64,000 nucleotides of DNA from UBA1227 sp045599345 (GCA_045599345.1 JAZRVV010000012.1:124001-188000), one strand, 5' to 3'. Shown: positions 1 to 9,917, counted from the first letter of the stretch. Notes: a model not told the origin generated them from the sequence alone. A program made the numbers and translations.

Positions 1-288
1 AAGGAACTTCAATCCCTTGGTCTTGATGTTAAGGTTCTTGATAAGGACGATAACGAAATCGACCTCAAGCAGAACTTTGATACTGATGACGTCAACTTCC
101 GTCTTGTTGAAAACGAGAACTTCAAACCTCAGTATGTAAATGATGCAGAGGGTGCAGAAGGCTTTGCAACAACACTTGACGAGAACGGTGAAGTTATCGA
201 AGAAACTTTTGATGAAGACGCAGAATTTTCAAACGATTTAGATGACATCGAAGGTCCAACAGACTTTGAGATGGGCATCGAAGAATAA
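1..288 (+). CDS. rpoB: RNA polymerase subunit beta, C-terminal end (partial)
   Basis: The open frame runs from the first base of the window to a TAA stop and encodes 95 residues. It opens with KELQSLGLDVKVL, which matches the conserved last segment of bacterial RpoB, where beta contacts beta-prime. About 70 very acidic residues follow (many Asp and Glu), a common feature of Clostridia RpoB tails. The 5' part of the gene lies outside the window. The stop codon overlaps the AAGGAGGGG ribosome binding site of rpoC, 14 bases before rpoC begins, so the two are co-transcribed. Confidence 0.95.
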   Translation, partial: KELQSLGLDVKVLDKDDNEIDLKQNFDTDDVNFRLVENENFKPQYVNDAEGAEGFATTLDENGEVIEETFDEDAEFSNDLDDIEGPTDFEMGIEE

Positions 289-302
289 GGAGGGGAGCTA
301 AC

Positions 303-3300
303 ATGACAGATATTCAGCCAATTACTACAAATGAAATTGAATTTGAATCTATCAAGATCGGTTTGGCTTCTCCTGATGCTATTAGATCTTGGTCTTATGG
401 CGAAGTTAAAAAGCCAGAGACAATCAACTATAGAACATTAAAGCCTGAGCGCGATGGTCTTTACTGCGAGCGTATTTTCGGACCTACAAAGGACTGGGAA
501 TGCTACTGCGGTAAGTACAAGAGAATCCGCTATAAGGGCAAAGTGTGCGAACGCTGCGGCGTTGAGATTACAAAGGCTAAGGTTCGTCGTGAGCGTATGG
601 GTCACGTTGAACTTGCTGCTCCTGTATCACACATTTGGTATTTCAAGGGTATTCCATCTCGTATGGGTCTTATGCTTGATATATCTCCAAGAAACCTTGA
701 AAAGGTACTTTATTTCGCACTCTACATCGTAACTGATCCAGGTGCTACTCCACTCAAGAAGTATCAGGTACTCTCAGAGAAAGAGTACGAAGATATGCAT
801 GAGAAGTATGAGGACGAGTTTGAAGCAGGAATGGGCGCAGAAGCTATCAAGAAGCTTCTTGCTGAAATTGATGTTCCAGCACTTGCTGAGCAGCTCCGTG
901 AAGAACTTAAGAATGCGAGTGGACAGAAAAAGGCAAAGCTTTTAAAGCGTCTTGAAGTTGTTGATGCTTTCAACAATTCAAATAACAAACCAGAGTGGAT
1001 GATTCTCGATGTTATTCCTGTAATCCCACCTGATATCCGTCCTATGGTTCAGCTTGATGGTGGTCGTTTTGCTACATCAGACCTCAACGACCTCTATCGT
1101 CGAGTAATCAACCGTAACAACCGTCTTAAGAGACTCCTTGAGCTCGGTGCTCCTGATATCATCATCCGCAACGAGAAGAGAATGCTTCAAGAAGCAGTAG
1201 ATGCTCTTATTGATAACGGTCGTCGTGGACGCCCAGTTACTGGTCCAAACAACAGACCTCTTAAGTCACTCTCTGATATGCTCAAGGGTAAGCAGGGACG
1301 TTTCCGTCAGAACCTCCTTGGTAAGCGTGTTGACTACTCAGGACGTTCTGTTATCGTTGTAGGTCCAGAGCTCAAGATGTATCAGTGCGGTCTTCCAAAG
1401 GAGATGGCACTTGAGCTCTTTAAGCCATTCGTTATGAAGCGTCTTGTTGAGACTGGCGTTGCTGGTAACATCAAGTCTGCTCGTAAGATGGTAGAGCGCT
1501 CTAAGGACGAAGTTTGGGATGCACTTGAAGTTGTAATCAAGGATCACCCAGTAATGCTTAACCGTGCTCCTACACTTCACAGACTTGGTATTCAGGCATT
1601 TGAGCCTGTACTTGTTGATGGACGTGCTATTAAACTTCATCCACTTGCTTGTACAGCTTTCAACGCCGACTTCGACGGTGACCAGATGGCTGTTCACGTA
1701 CCTCTTTCTGCTGAGGCTCAGGCAGAGGCTAGATTCTTGATGCTTGCAGCAAACAACTTGCTCAAGCCATCAGATGGACGCCCTGTTACTGTTCCTACAC
1801 AGGACATGGTACTTGGTTCATACTACTTGACACTCGACAAGGATGGCGAGCCAGGTGAAGGCAAGGTATTCCGTGACGTTAACGAGGCTCAGATGGCCTT
1901 TGACGAGGGCGATATCACACTTCACTCAAAAATCAAGATTCGTATGCAGAAGGAAATTGACGGCAAAGTCGTTTCAGGCCTTATTGATACAACTCTTGGT
2001 AAGATTATCTTCAATAACCCAATTCCTCAGGACTTAGGTTTCATTGATAGAACAATCCCTGGTAATGAGTTGCTTCTTGAATGTGACTGCGATGAGCTCT
2101 TTAGAAAGAAGCCAATCAGCAAGAAGTCACTTGGTAAACTCATCGAACGCTGCATTGAAGTTCACGGAACTGCAAAGACATCAGTAGTTCTTGATGCTGT
2201 CAAGGCTCAGGGTTATAAGTATTCAACACTTTCTGGTATCACAGTTGCTGTTTGTGACGCTAAGATTCCAGAATCAAAGCGCGATTATATCGCTGAAACA
2301 GAAGCACATATCGACAAAATCGATAAGCTCTACAGACGTGGTATGCTTTCTGCTGCAGAGGCATCTCGTTTGAAACTCGGTGCTTGGGATGTCTGCACCA
2401 AGCAGGTATCTGCTGGTCTTAAGGACAACCTTGGTAAGTACAACCCAATCTTCATGATGATCGATTCTGGTGCCCGTGGTTCTGACTCACAGCTCAACCA
2501 GCTTGCTGGTATGCGTGGTCTTATTGCCAACACATCAGGTCGTACAATCGAAATTCCTATTCGTGCTAACTATCGTGAAGGTCTTAATATTCTCGAATAC
2601 TTCATCTCATCACGTGGTGCTCGTAAGGGTCTTGCAGATACAGCTCTTCGTACAGCTGACTCTGGTTACCTCACACGTCGTCTTGTTGACGTATCTCAGG
2701 AAATCATTGTTCGTGAAGAGGACTGTGGATGCCATGACGGTATCAAGGTTTATGACATCGAAGCTGATGGCCGTGTAATCGAGGAACTTTCAGAGCGTCT
2801 TGAAGGTCGTTACCTCCTTGATGATCTTGTTGATGAGAAGAGCGGTGAGCTCATCCAGTCAGCAAGCGATATGATGCGCAAAGATGACGCAGCAAGAGTT
2901 GCTGATTACGTTAAGGCACATACAAAGAAGGGCGCACGTCCTGAGATTATGATTCGTTCACTCCTCACTTGTCAGTCACAGCACGGTGTATGTATGCACT
3001 GCTATGGCCGTAACCTTGCAACAGGTGGTCCTGTTACAGTAGGTGAGGCAGTAGGTATCATTGCTGCTCAGTCTATCGGTGAGCCTGGTACACAGCTTAC
3101 AATGCGTACTTTCCATACTGGTGGTGTTGCATCAGCTGCAGATATCACACAGGGTCTTCCAAGAGTTGAAGAACTCTTTGAGGCACGTAAGCCAAAGACA
3201 CTTGCCATCCTTTCAGAGATTGACGGTGTTGTTTCAATCCAGGAACTCAAGAAGACTAAGTGCGTTATAGTTACAAACGAAAAAGAGGGAATTGAAAAGC

Positions 3301-3980
3301 AGTACACCATTTCTTATGGTCTCCGCCTTTGCCAGTCAATTGTTGATGGCGCAGAGATTAAGAAGGGTGATCCTTTGACAGAAGGTTCTCTCAATCCTCA
3401 TGATCTTCTTGACATCATGGGTGTTGATCATGTTTATGATTACCTCATCCGTGAAGTACAGTCTGCATATCGTACACAGGGTGTTGATATCAACGATAAG
3501 CACATCGAGGTTATCATCCGTCAGATGATGAAGAAGATTAAGGTTGATGAAGTTGGTGAGACAGAGCTTCTTTCAGGTTCTGTAATTGATAAGTCTGACT
3601 TCTATGCTGAGAACCGCAGAGTCAAGAAGCTCGCAAAGGCAGAGGGTCGTGAGCCTGCTCTTGCAACAGGTATCCCAATGCTTCTCGGTATCACAAAGGC
3701 TTCACTTGCTACTGACTCATTCCTCTCAGCTGCTTCCTTCCAGGAAACAACAAGAGTACTTACAGATGCGGCTATCAAGGGCAAGGTTGATACTCTCCAA
3801 GGTCTCAAGGAGAACGTTATCATCGGTAAGCTCTTACCATCTGGTACAGGTATGAAGTGCTACAGTGAAGTAGACGTTAAGAAAAAGGGTTCAGAGTTTA
3901 ACGCTATTGATGGCGATATGTTCCTTGACTTAGACGTTGAAGACGTCGCAGTTGAAGATGCAGAAAACGCTGCAGAATAA
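303..3980 (+). CDS. rpoC: RNA polymerase subunit beta-prime
   Basis: Encodes 1225 residues, the usual length for Firmicutes RpoC. Together with beta it forms the catalytic cleft of RNA polymerase. The N-terminal zinc ribbon is visible as CYCGKY followed by CERCG near residues 68-86. The catalytic magnesium loop NADFDGDQ lies at residues 454-461 with all three aspartates present. The second zinc site is seen as CGCHD and CQSQHGVCMHC. The trigger loop/bridge region (MRTFHTGGVA) is intact. An AAGGAGGGG site lies 7 bases before the ATG. The C-terminus ends in an acidic tail. Nothing suggests disruption. Confidence 0.98.
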   Translation: MTDIQPITTNEIEFESIKIGLASPDAIRSWSYGEVKKPETINYRTLKPERDGLYCERIFGPTKDWECYCGKYKRIRYKGKVCERCGVEITKAKVRRERMGHVELAAPVSHIWYFKGIPSRMGLMLDISPRNLEKVLYFALYIVTDPGATPLKKYQVLSEKEYEDMHEKYEDEFEAGMGAEAIKKLLAEIDVPALAEQLREELKNASGQKKAKLLKRLEVVDAFNNSNNKPEWMILDVIPVIPPDIRPMVQLDGGRFATSDLNDLYRRVINRNNRLKRLLELGAPDIIIRNEKRMLQEAVDALIDNGRRGRPVTGPNNRPLKSLSDMLKGKQGRFRQNLLGKRVDYSGRSVIVVGPELKMYQCGLPKEMALELFKPFVMKRLVETGVAGNIKSARKMVERSKDEVWDALEVVIKDHPVMLNRAPTLHRLGIQAFEPVLVDGRAIKLHPLACTAFNADFDGDQMAVHVPLSAEAQAEARFLMLAANNLLKPSDGRPVTVPTQDMVLGSYYLTLDKDGEPGEGKVFRDVNEAQMAFDEGDITLHSKIKIRMQKEIDGKVVSGLIDTTLGKIIFNNPIPQDLGFIDRTIPGNELLLECDCDELFRKKPISKKSLGKLIERCIEVHGTAKTSVVLDAVKAQGYKYSTLSGITVAVCDAKIPESKRDYIAETEAHIDKIDKLYRRGMLSAAEASRLKLGAWDVCTKQVSAGLKDNLGKYNPIFMMIDSGARGSDSQLNQLAGMRGLIANTSGRTIEIPIRANYREGLNILEYFISSRGARKGLADTALRTADSGYLTRRLVDVSQEIIVREEDCGCHDGIKVYDIEADGRVIEELSERLEGRYLLDDLVDEKSGELIQSASDMMRKDDAARVADYVKAHTKKGARPEIMIRSLLTCQSQHGVCMHCYGRNLATGGPVTVGEAVGIIAAQSIGEPGTQLTMRTFHTGGVASAADITQGLPRVEELFEARKPKTLAILSEIDGVVSIQELKKTKCVIVTNEKEGIEKQYTISYGLRLCQSIVDGAEIKKGDPLTEGSLNPHDLLDIMGVDHVYDYLIREVQSAYRTQGVDINDKHIEVIIRQMMKKIKVDEVGETELLSGSVIDKSDFYAENRRVKKLAKAEGREPALATGIPMLLGITKASLATDSFLSAASFQETTRVLTDAAIKGKVDTLQGLKENVIIGKLLPSGTGMKCYSEVDVKKKGSEFNAIDGDMFLDLDVEDVAVEDAENAAE

Positions 3981-4008
3981 CCTTTGAAACCCACATAAAA
4001 TAAGTAAA

Positions 4009-4044
4009 TTTACCCTATTGACATCTCGGTGCCAATAGGGTAAA
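4009..4044 (+). other. Perfect 12-bp inverted repeat between rpoC and rpsL
   Basis: The arms TTTACCCTATTG (4009-4020) and CAATAGGGTAAA (4033-4044) pair perfectly around a 12-base loop. No T-run follows on either strand, so this is not a typical intrinsic terminator. It may be an RNA processing or attenuation hairpin in the rpoC-rpsL junction. The function is inferred, not shown. Confidence 0.55.
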
Positions 4045-4112
4045 CTATTATCTTGCCTACGCATATTTTTATATAAATATAATAGGTTATATTATTATTG
4101 GAGGTGAAAGTA

Positions 4113-4535
4113 TTGCCAACATTTAACCAACTTGTTCGTCAGGGTAGACAGACATCTGTAAAGAAGTCAACTGCACCAGCACTTGGTAAGGGTCTCAACT
4201 CAAAGAAGAATATCATGACTGATACAAATTCTCCTCAGAAGAGAGGCGTTTGCACAGCTGTTAAAACTGCAACACCTAAGAAGCCTAACTCAGCTCTTCG
4301 TAAGATCGCCAGAGTTCGTCTTACAAACGGTATTGAAGTATCAGCTTACATCCCAGGTGTAGGTCACAACCTTCAGGAACACAGCGTTGTACTTATCAGA
4401 GGCGGCCGTGTTAAGGACCTTCCTGGTGTACGTTACCACATTATCCGTGGTACACTCGATACACAGGGTGTTACTGACCGTATGCAGGCTAGATCAAAGT
4501 ACGGTGCTAAAAGACCAAAGGCTAAGAAAGCCTAA
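4113..4535 (+). CDS. rpsL: Ribosomal protein S12
   Basis: S12 sits at the decoding centre of the 30S subunit. The chosen start is the TTG at 4113, which lies 6 bases after a GGAGGTG site (4100-4106); an upstream in-frame TTG at 4098 would lie ahead of that site. The product is 140 residues beginning PTFNQLVRQGR after the initiator Met. The conserved TPKKPNSALRK loop carries the lysine at which streptomycin-resistance changes usually arise, and the GRVKDLPGVRYH loop is also present. The Firmicutes L7Ae-like gene often found between rpoC and rpsL is absent here. Confidence 0.96.
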   Translation: MPTFNQLVRQGRQTSVKKSTAPALGKGLNSKKNIMTDTNSPQKRGVCTAVKTATPKKPNSALRKIARVRLTNGIEVSAYIPGVGHNLQEHSVVLIRGGRVKDLPGVRYHIIRGTLDTQGVTDRMQARSKYGAKRPKAKKA

Positions 4536-4685
4536 ATTCGTTAAAGGACAAATCTTCTTGCAGGCTGCGTAGATTACGCAATCAATGTAAGAGTGTATAT
4601 ATAATATATGCCTCTTTCATTGGCGCCACGGGAATTTTGTCACTCGAGTACCTAAGATATCATTAATATGAAGGAGGGAAGCGAA

Positions 4686-5156
4686 GTGCCAAGAAGAGGC
4701 CAAATAGCAAAACGTGATGTTTTGCCAGATCCGCTTTACAATTCAAAACTCGTAACACGTTTAATAAACAATGTTATGCTTGATGGTAAAAAGGGTGTTG
4801 CTCAGAAAATTGTTTACGACGCTTTTGATATCATCAGAGAAAAAACTGGCAGAGAGCCACTCGAAGTTTTCGAGGAGGCTATGGAAAATGTAATGCCATT
4901 ACTTGAGGTAAAGGCTCGCCGTATAGGTGGTGCTACTTACCAGGTACCAATTGAGGTACGTCCAGAGAGAAGACAGACACTCGGTCTTCGTTGGATTACT
5001 CTCTTCTCACGTCAGCGTTCAGAGAGAACAATGAAAGAGAGACTTGCAAATGAAATCCTTGATGCAGTTAACCAGGCTGGTGGCGCATTCAAGAGAAAAG
5101 AAGAAATGCACAGAATGGCAGAGGCAAACAAGGCTTTTGCACATTTCAGATATTAA
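4686..5156 (+). CDS. rpsG: Ribosomal protein S7
   Basis: S7 nucleates assembly of the 30S head. The start is the GTG at 4686, 7 bases after AAGGAGGG (4671-4678); the in-frame ATG at 4668 lies upstream of that site and is unlikely. The resulting protein is 156 residues, exactly the family norm, beginning with PRRGQIAKRDVLPDP. The VEVRPERR-type segment (PIEVRPERRQTLGLRW) and the C-terminal HRMAEANKAFAHFRY are typical. It sits between rpsL and fusA as in the classical str operon. Confidence 0.96.
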   Translation: MPRRGQIAKRDVLPDPLYNSKLVTRLINNVMLDGKKGVAQKIVYDAFDIIREKTGREPLEVFEEAMENVMPLLEVKARRIGGATYQVPIEVRPERRQTLGLRWITLFSRQRSERTMKERLANEILDAVNQAGGAFKRKEEMHRMAEANKAFAHFRY

Positions 5157-5192
5157 TCTGTATTTCTTATTTGCAATTAGTGGGAGGTATAT

Positions 5193-7271
5193 ATGCCTAG
5201 ACAGGTATCGCTAGAAATGACTAGAAACATCGGTATCATGGCGCACATCGATGCTGGTAAGACTACGACAACAGAGCGTATTCTTTACTACACAGGTGTT
5301 AACCACAAGATTGGTGAGACACATGACGGTGCTGCAACAATGGACTGGATGGAGCAGGAGCAAGAGCGTGGTATCACAATCACATCTGCTGCTACAACAT
5401 GTTTCTGGAAAGATCATCGTATAAATATTATCGACACTCCGGGTCACGTAGACTTTACAGTTGAAGTACAGCGTTCGCTTCGTGTACTTGACGGCTCTGT
5501 AACAGTTCTCTGTGCCAAGGGCGGTGTTGAACCTCAGTCAGAGACCGTATGGCGTCAGGCTGATGAGTATTCTGTACCACGTATGATTTACGTTAACAAG
5601 ATGGACATCATGGGTGCAGATTTCTATAACGTACTTGATATGATTAAAGAACGTTTCAAGTGCAACGCAGTTCCAATTCAACTCCCAATCGGCGTTGAAT
5701 CAACATTCAGAGGAATCGTTGACCTCGTTAATATGCGTGCCGAAGTATACTACGACGACATGGGTAAGGACGTTCGCGACGAGGATATCCCTGATGACAT
5801 GAAGGAACTTGCAAGTAAGTATCATGATGAGCTCCTTGAAGCAGTGGCAACACTCGATGAGGACCTCATGGAAAAATACTTAGAAGGCGAAGAGCTTACA
5901 ATCCCAGAGATTCAAAAGGCTATTCGCAAGGCAACAATATCAAACGAGATGGTACCAGTTTGCTGCGGTACATCTTATCGTAACAAGGGTGTTCAGCCAC
6001 TTCTCGATGCTATTATTGCCTATATGCCAGCTCCAACAGACGTTGCTGCTATCAAGGGTATCAACCCAAAGAACGACGAAGAAGAGGAAAGACATTCAGC
6101 TGATAACGAGCCATTTGCTGCTCTTGCATTCAAGATCGCAACTGACCCATTTGTTGGTAAGCTCTGCTTCTTCCGCGTTTACTCTGGTACAGTAGATGCT
6201 GGCGCAACAGTTCTTAACTCAGTTAAGGATAAGAACGAGCGTATGGGTCGTATTCTTCAGATGCACGCAAACCACAGACAGGACCTTGACACAGTTTATG
6301 CTGGTGACATCGCTGCTTGTGTTGGTGTTAAGAATACAACAACAGGTGATACACTCTGTGATCCTAAACACCCAATTATCCTTGAGTCAATGAACTTCCC
6401 TGATCCTGTTATCCGCGTAGCAATTGAGCCAAAGACCAAGGCTGGTCAGGAAAAGATGGGCATTGCTCTTGCAAAACTTGCAGAGGAAGACCCAACATTC
6501 AAGTGCTACACTGACGAAGAGACAGGTCAGACAATCATCGCTGGTATGGGTGAGCTTCACCTTGAAATTATCGTAGACAGACTTCTTCGTGAGTTCAAGA
6601 TCGAAGCAAACGTTGGTAAGCCACAGGTTGCTTATCGTGAGACAATTACTGCTGAGGCAGACGAGGATTGCAAATACAAGCGTCAGTCTGGTGGTTCTGG
6701 TCAGTACGCTCATATCAAGATTAAGATTGAGCCAAACCCAGCTAAGGGTTATGAGTTCGTTAACGCTATCGTTGGTGGTTCTGTTCCTAAGGAATACATT
6801 CCAGCAGCAGAAGCAGGTATCAAGGGCGCTATGCTTTCAGGTGTACTTGCTGGCTACAACGTAGAAGACGTTAAGGTTACTCTCTATGATGGTTCTTACC
6901 ACGAGGTAGACTCATCAGAAATGGCCTTCAAGATCTGCGGATCTATGGCATTTAAGAACGCTATGAAGAAGGCAGCTCCAGTACTTATGGAACCTATGAT
7001 GAAGGTTGCTGTTACAACTCCTGACGATTACCTTGGTGACGTTATTGGTGACATCAACTCACGTCGTGGTCTCATGAAGGGCATGGAACCAAGAAATGGT
7101 GCAACAATGGTTAACGCTGATGTACCTCTTGCTAACATGTTTGGTTATGCTACAGACCTTCGTTCTAAGACACAGGGTCGTGCATCATACGTAATGGAGC
7201 CAAGCCACTACACAGAGGTTCCAAAGTCTATTGCTGAAACTATCATTAGTGATAGAAGCAAGAAGGACTAA
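5193..7271 (+). CDS. fusA: Translation elongation factor G
   Basis: This is the GTPase that drives ribosomal translocation, 692 residues. The G1 loop AHIDAGKT is at residues 18-25, with DTPGH (G3) and NKMD (G4) following. Domain II, the EF-G-specific domain IV (YKRQSGGSGQYAH) and the C-terminal domain V (MEPMMKVAVTTPDDYLGDVIGDINSRRG, given here across two conserved stretches) are all recognisable. A GGGAGG site lies 5 bases before the ATG. The gene follows rpsG by 36 bases and is probably in the same transcript. Confidence 0.97.
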   Translation: MPRQVSLEMTRNIGIMAHIDAGKTTTTERILYYTGVNHKIGETHDGAATMDWMEQEQERGITITSAATTCFWKDHRINIIDTPGHVDFTVEVQRSLRVLDGSVTVLCAKGGVEPQSETVWRQADEYSVPRMIYVNKMDIMGADFYNVLDMIKERFKCNAVPIQLPIGVESTFRGIVDLVNMRAEVYYDDMGKDVRDEDIPDDMKELASKYHDELLEAVATLDEDLMEKYLEGEELTIPEIQKAIRKATISNEMVPVCCGTSYRNKGVQPLLDAIIAYMPAPTDVAAIKGINPKNDEEEERHSADNEPFAALAFKIATDPFVGKLCFFRVYSGTVDAGATVLNSVKDKNERMGRILQMHANHRQDLDTVYAGDIAACVGVKNTTTGDTLCDPKHPIILESMNFPDPVIRVAIEPKTKAGQEKMGIALAKLAEEDPTFKCYTDEETGQTIIAGMGELHLEIIVDRLLREFKIEANVGKPQVAYRETITAEADEDCKYKRQSGGSGQYAHIKIKIEPNPAKGYEFVNAIVGGSVPKEYIPAAEAGIKGAMLSGVLAGYNVEDVKVTLYDGSYHEVDSSEMAFKICGSMAFKNAMKKAAPVLMEPMMKVAVTTPDDYLGDVIGDINSRRGLMKGMEPRNGATMVNADVPLANMFGYATDLRSKTQGRASYVMEPSHYTEVPKSIAETIISDRSKKD

Positions 7272-7291
7272 TCATCCGTATTTAATAATGC

Positions 7292-7320
7292 TTGCATAAA
7301 AAGTATTATTTTGTTAAAAT
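7292..7320 (+). promoter_or_regulatory. Sigma-A promoter for tuf
   Basis: TTGCAT (7292-7297), a 17-base spacer, then TAAAAT (7315-7320). It lies in the 97-base fusA-tuf gap, giving tuf its own promoter in addition to read-through from the str operon. Confidence 0.7.
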
Positions 7321-7368
7321 ATTTAAGAATTTTATTCAGTTTAGTTAAATAAAAGGAGGAAATTCCCC

Positions 7369-8568
7369 ATGGCAAAAGAACATTTTAACCGTACTAAGCC
7401 ACACGTAAACATTGGTACAATCGGTCACGTTGACCACGGTAAGACAACACTTACAGCAGCTATCACAAAGACTCTCGCTATGAAGGGCTACGCTAAGTTT
7501 GAGGATTACTCAGCTATCGATAAGGCTCCAGAAGAGAGAGAGCGTGGTATCACAATTAATACAGCTCACGTTGAGTACGAGACAGACGCTCGTCACTATG
7601 CTCACGTTGACTGCCCAGGCCATGCTGACTATATCAAGAACATGATCACTGGTGCTGCTCAGATGGACGGCGCTATCCTTGTTATCGCTTCAACAGATGG
7701 TCCTATGGCACAGACAAAGGAACACCTTCTCCTTGCTCGTCAGGTTGGCGTTCCAGCAATCATCGTATTCATGAACAAGGTTGACCAGGTTGATGACCCT
7801 GAGCTCCTTGAACTCGTTGAAATGGAAATCCGTGAAACTCTCGCTGAATATGAATTCGACGATGAGTGCCCAATCATCAAGGGTTCTGCTCTTAAGGCTC
7901 TTGAGTATGAGGGTGGCGACATGGAAGCTGCAGAAATCGCTCCTATCTGGGAACTCATGGATGCAGTAGACTCATACATTCCTACACCTGATCGTAAGGC
8001 TGACCTTCCATTCCTTATGCCAGTAGAGGACGTATTCACAATCACAGGTCGTGGTACAGTTGCTACAGGTAGAGTAGAGCGTGGACAGCTCAAGACAGGC
8101 GAAGAAATCGAAATCGTTGGTCTTACAGAAGAGAAGAAGAAGACAGTTTGCACAGGTATCGAGATGTTCAGAAAGATCCTCGACTATGCAGAGGCTGGTG
8201 ACAACATCGGTTGTCTCCTTCGTGGTATCGAGCGTACAGGTATTGAGCGTGGACAGGTTCTTGCTAAGCCAGGTTCAATTCACCCATACACAAAGTTCCG
8301 TGGACAGGTTTACGTATTGAGCAAGGATGAAGGCGGTCGTCATACTCCTTTCTTCAACAACTATCGTCCACAGTTCTACTTCAGAACAACTGACGTTACT
8401 GGTGTTATCACACTTCCAGCTGGCACAGAGATGTGCATGCCTGGTGATAACGTAGAGATGGACGTTGAACTTATCACTCCTATCGCTATTGAAGAAGGTC
8501 TTCGTTTCGCTATCCGTGAAGGTGGCCGTACAGTAGGTTCAGGCGTTGTTATCGCTATCAACGAATAA
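7369..8568 (+). CDS. tuf: Translation elongation factor Tu
   Basis: Delivers aminoacyl-tRNA to the ribosome; 399 residues. The G1 loop GHVDHGKT is at residues 19-26, followed by DCPGHADY (G3), NKVD (G4) and the GSALKAL segment (G5). Domain II (GRGTVATGRVERG) and domain III (CMPGDNVEM) are complete. The start ATG follows an AAAAGGAGG site. Codon choice is strongly biased (ggt, gtt, atc, ctt), as expected for one of the most abundant proteins. A strong terminator follows at 8590. Confidence 0.98.
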   Translation: MAKEHFNRTKPHVNIGTIGHVDHGKTTLTAAITKTLAMKGYAKFEDYSAIDKAPEERERGITINTAHVEYETDARHYAHVDCPGHADYIKNMITGAAQMDGAILVIASTDGPMAQTKEHLLLARQVGVPAIIVFMNKVDQVDDPELLELVEMEIRETLAEYEFDDECPIIKGSALKALEYEGGDMEAAEIAPIWELMDAVDSYIPTPDRKADLPFLMPVEDVFTITGRGTVATGRVERGQLKTGEEIEIVGLTEEKKKTVCTGIEMFRKILDYAEAGDNIGCLLRGIERTGIERGQVLAKPGSIHPYTKFRGQVYVLSKDEGGRHTPFFNNYRPQFYFRTTDVTGVITLPAGTEMCMPGDNVEMDVELITPIAIEEGLRFAIREGGRTVGSGVVIAINE

Positions 8569-8589
8569 TTCTACTTACCAGAATTAAAT

Positions 8590-8618
8590 GAGCGCTGCGT
8601 AAAGCAGCGCTCTTTTTT
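8590..8618 (+). terminator. Intrinsic terminator after tuf
   Basis: A nine-base-pair stem GAGCGCTGC / GCAGCGCTC closes a GTAAA loop and is followed by six T residues (8613-8618). It ends the str operon. Confidence 0.93.
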
Positions 8619-8666
8619 GTTTTATTACAAAGTGGATACAAGTCTGTTACAACTTGGATTTACCAG

Positions 8667-8694
8667 TTGTGCATACTAAAAATTGTGTTAGAAT
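8667..8694 (+). promoter_or_regulatory. Putative sigma-A promoter for the 8736 lipoprotein gene
   Basis: TTGTGC (8667-8672), a 16-base spacer, then TAGAAT (8689-8694), about 42 bases before the start codon. The -35 box is a weak match. Confidence 0.5.
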
Positions 8695-8735
8695 GATTCT
8701 TGGACTACTAAATATAGTATGGAGGAATCGTTTTC

Positions 8736-9857
8736 ATGAGAAAGGTCTTAAGTGTCGTTTTAGCGCTATGCATGGTGGCTTCATTGCTTGTACTTGCAAG
8801 TTGCGCCAAGCCCACAACAACGCAGACAAATGGCCTGACCTCACTTAAATATGTCGGAGATCGAAAGTTTAAGAAGAGTTTTGACTCAATTATCACGCTT
8901 CAGGAAATCTTGGATGACGTCAGCGTGGTTGACATCAAGATGGAAATGAACGTTTCTGGTCTTGATAAGCAGACTGAGGTAAATGAAGAGGACTCCACAT
9001 CAATCGATTACTATTATCGCAACAAAACGCCTATCTATGCGGTTTATAACGGCTACGGTGAAAATGTTTGGAAGTATTTTACTACCTCAAAATCTGGCAT
9101 TCCAATTGTTGTATCTTTGTGGGATGAGGGAAATGGCCGAAATGTTTCCATAGAGTACAATGGTGATGCACTTGATGTAGCTTACGAGTACTGGGTTTCA
9201 TATCAAAACGTCAGTACAGACTTTGGAAACGGTGCCAAACAGATTGATGTTGGTGTAAGTAAAGGCGATGAGTCATATGCTTACACAATCATAGATAATT
9301 GCTATTTTATTAGTTCTGCAACATATTGGGATAGCAAGGATGGCGATTTACATCGCTATCAAGCGCAGCTCGATGAGGATTCAAATAAGATTGATTACAG
9401 TTACGATGAAGTGGTAATTTCAGGTAAACTTCCAGAGCTTTCACAGGATGAAATTAATGTTAAAAGCACTGGCATCTCATCAATTAATCTTGAAGAAGTT
9501 GACATCCTCCTTGGCCGCCACAAAGTGTATAAAACGCAGGACGGCAAAATGTCAATAAGTGCTGAAACTACGTTGGTTTTCAAGGATAAAGCATCGGCTG
9601 ATAGAGCACTAGAACGCCTAAAATCAGCATCTGTAAAGGCAAAAGACTTTACTGTTGATGATAATTCAGAGAATGAAGCATTCACAATCAACATAGGTAC
9701 GTGCTATTTTGAGATGTCGCCAGACTTTGAAGAAGCAAATTCTGTGCTTACAGAGTATGCAATGGAAGTATTTGATGATTACCGCTTTATAGTTGTAGAT
9801 TTGGACAAGGACGGCAATATAACATCGTTTGAAAATAGCACAATTTCTTATTACTAA
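8736..9857 (+). CDS. Putative lipoprotein of unknown function
   Basis: Encodes 373 residues. The N-terminus is a clear lipoprotein signal: a short basic start (MRK), a hydrophobic core and a lipobox LASC, with the lipid-modified Cys near residue 23. A short Thr-rich linker follows. The rest is a soluble domain rich in beta-prone segments, Tyr and acidic residues, which I cannot assign to a named family. The gene is monocistronic, with its own promoter and a shared bidirectional terminator, and converges on another lipoprotein gene. A TATGGAGG-type site precedes the ATG. Function unknown; it should be anchored to the outer face of the membrane. Confidence 0.85.
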   Translation: MRKVLSVVLALCMVASLLVLASCAKPTTTQTNGLTSLKYVGDRKFKKSFDSIITLQEILDDVSVVDIKMEMNVSGLDKQTEVNEEDSTSIDYYYRNKTPIYAVYNGYGENVWKYFTTSKSGIPIVVSLWDEGNGRNVSIEYNGDALDVAYEYWVSYQNVSTDFGNGAKQIDVGVSKGDESYAYTIIDNCYFISSATYWDSKDGDLHRYQAQLDEDSNKIDYSYDEVVISGKLPELSQDEINVKSTGISSINLEEVDILLGRHKVYKTQDGKMSISAETTLVFKDKASADRALERLKSASVKAKDFTVDDNSENEAFTINIGTCYFEMSPDFEEANSVLTEYAMEVFDDYRFIVVDLDKDGNITSFENSTISYY

Positions 9858-9872
9858 TAAAGGGCAAAAAAC

Positions 9873-9900
9873 AAGTGGTGAGTTTTAAAACTCACCACTT
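9873..9900. terminator. Bidirectional terminator between convergent lipoprotein genes
   Basis: Arms AAGTGGTGAG (9873-9882) and CTCACCACTT (9891-9900) enclose TTTTAAAA. T-rich sequence follows on the plus strand and a T-run follows on the minus strand, so it can stop transcription from both sides. Confidence 0.88.
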
Positions 9901-9917
9901 TCATTTTGTGTTCTGTT

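Noticed and set aside
4566..4605. TGCGTA-GAT-TACGCA dyad and TATAAT upstream of rpsG considered as a regulated promoter
   Set aside because: The TATAAT has no acceptable -35 box at 16-18 bases and the dyad is short; the evidence is too weak to annotate.
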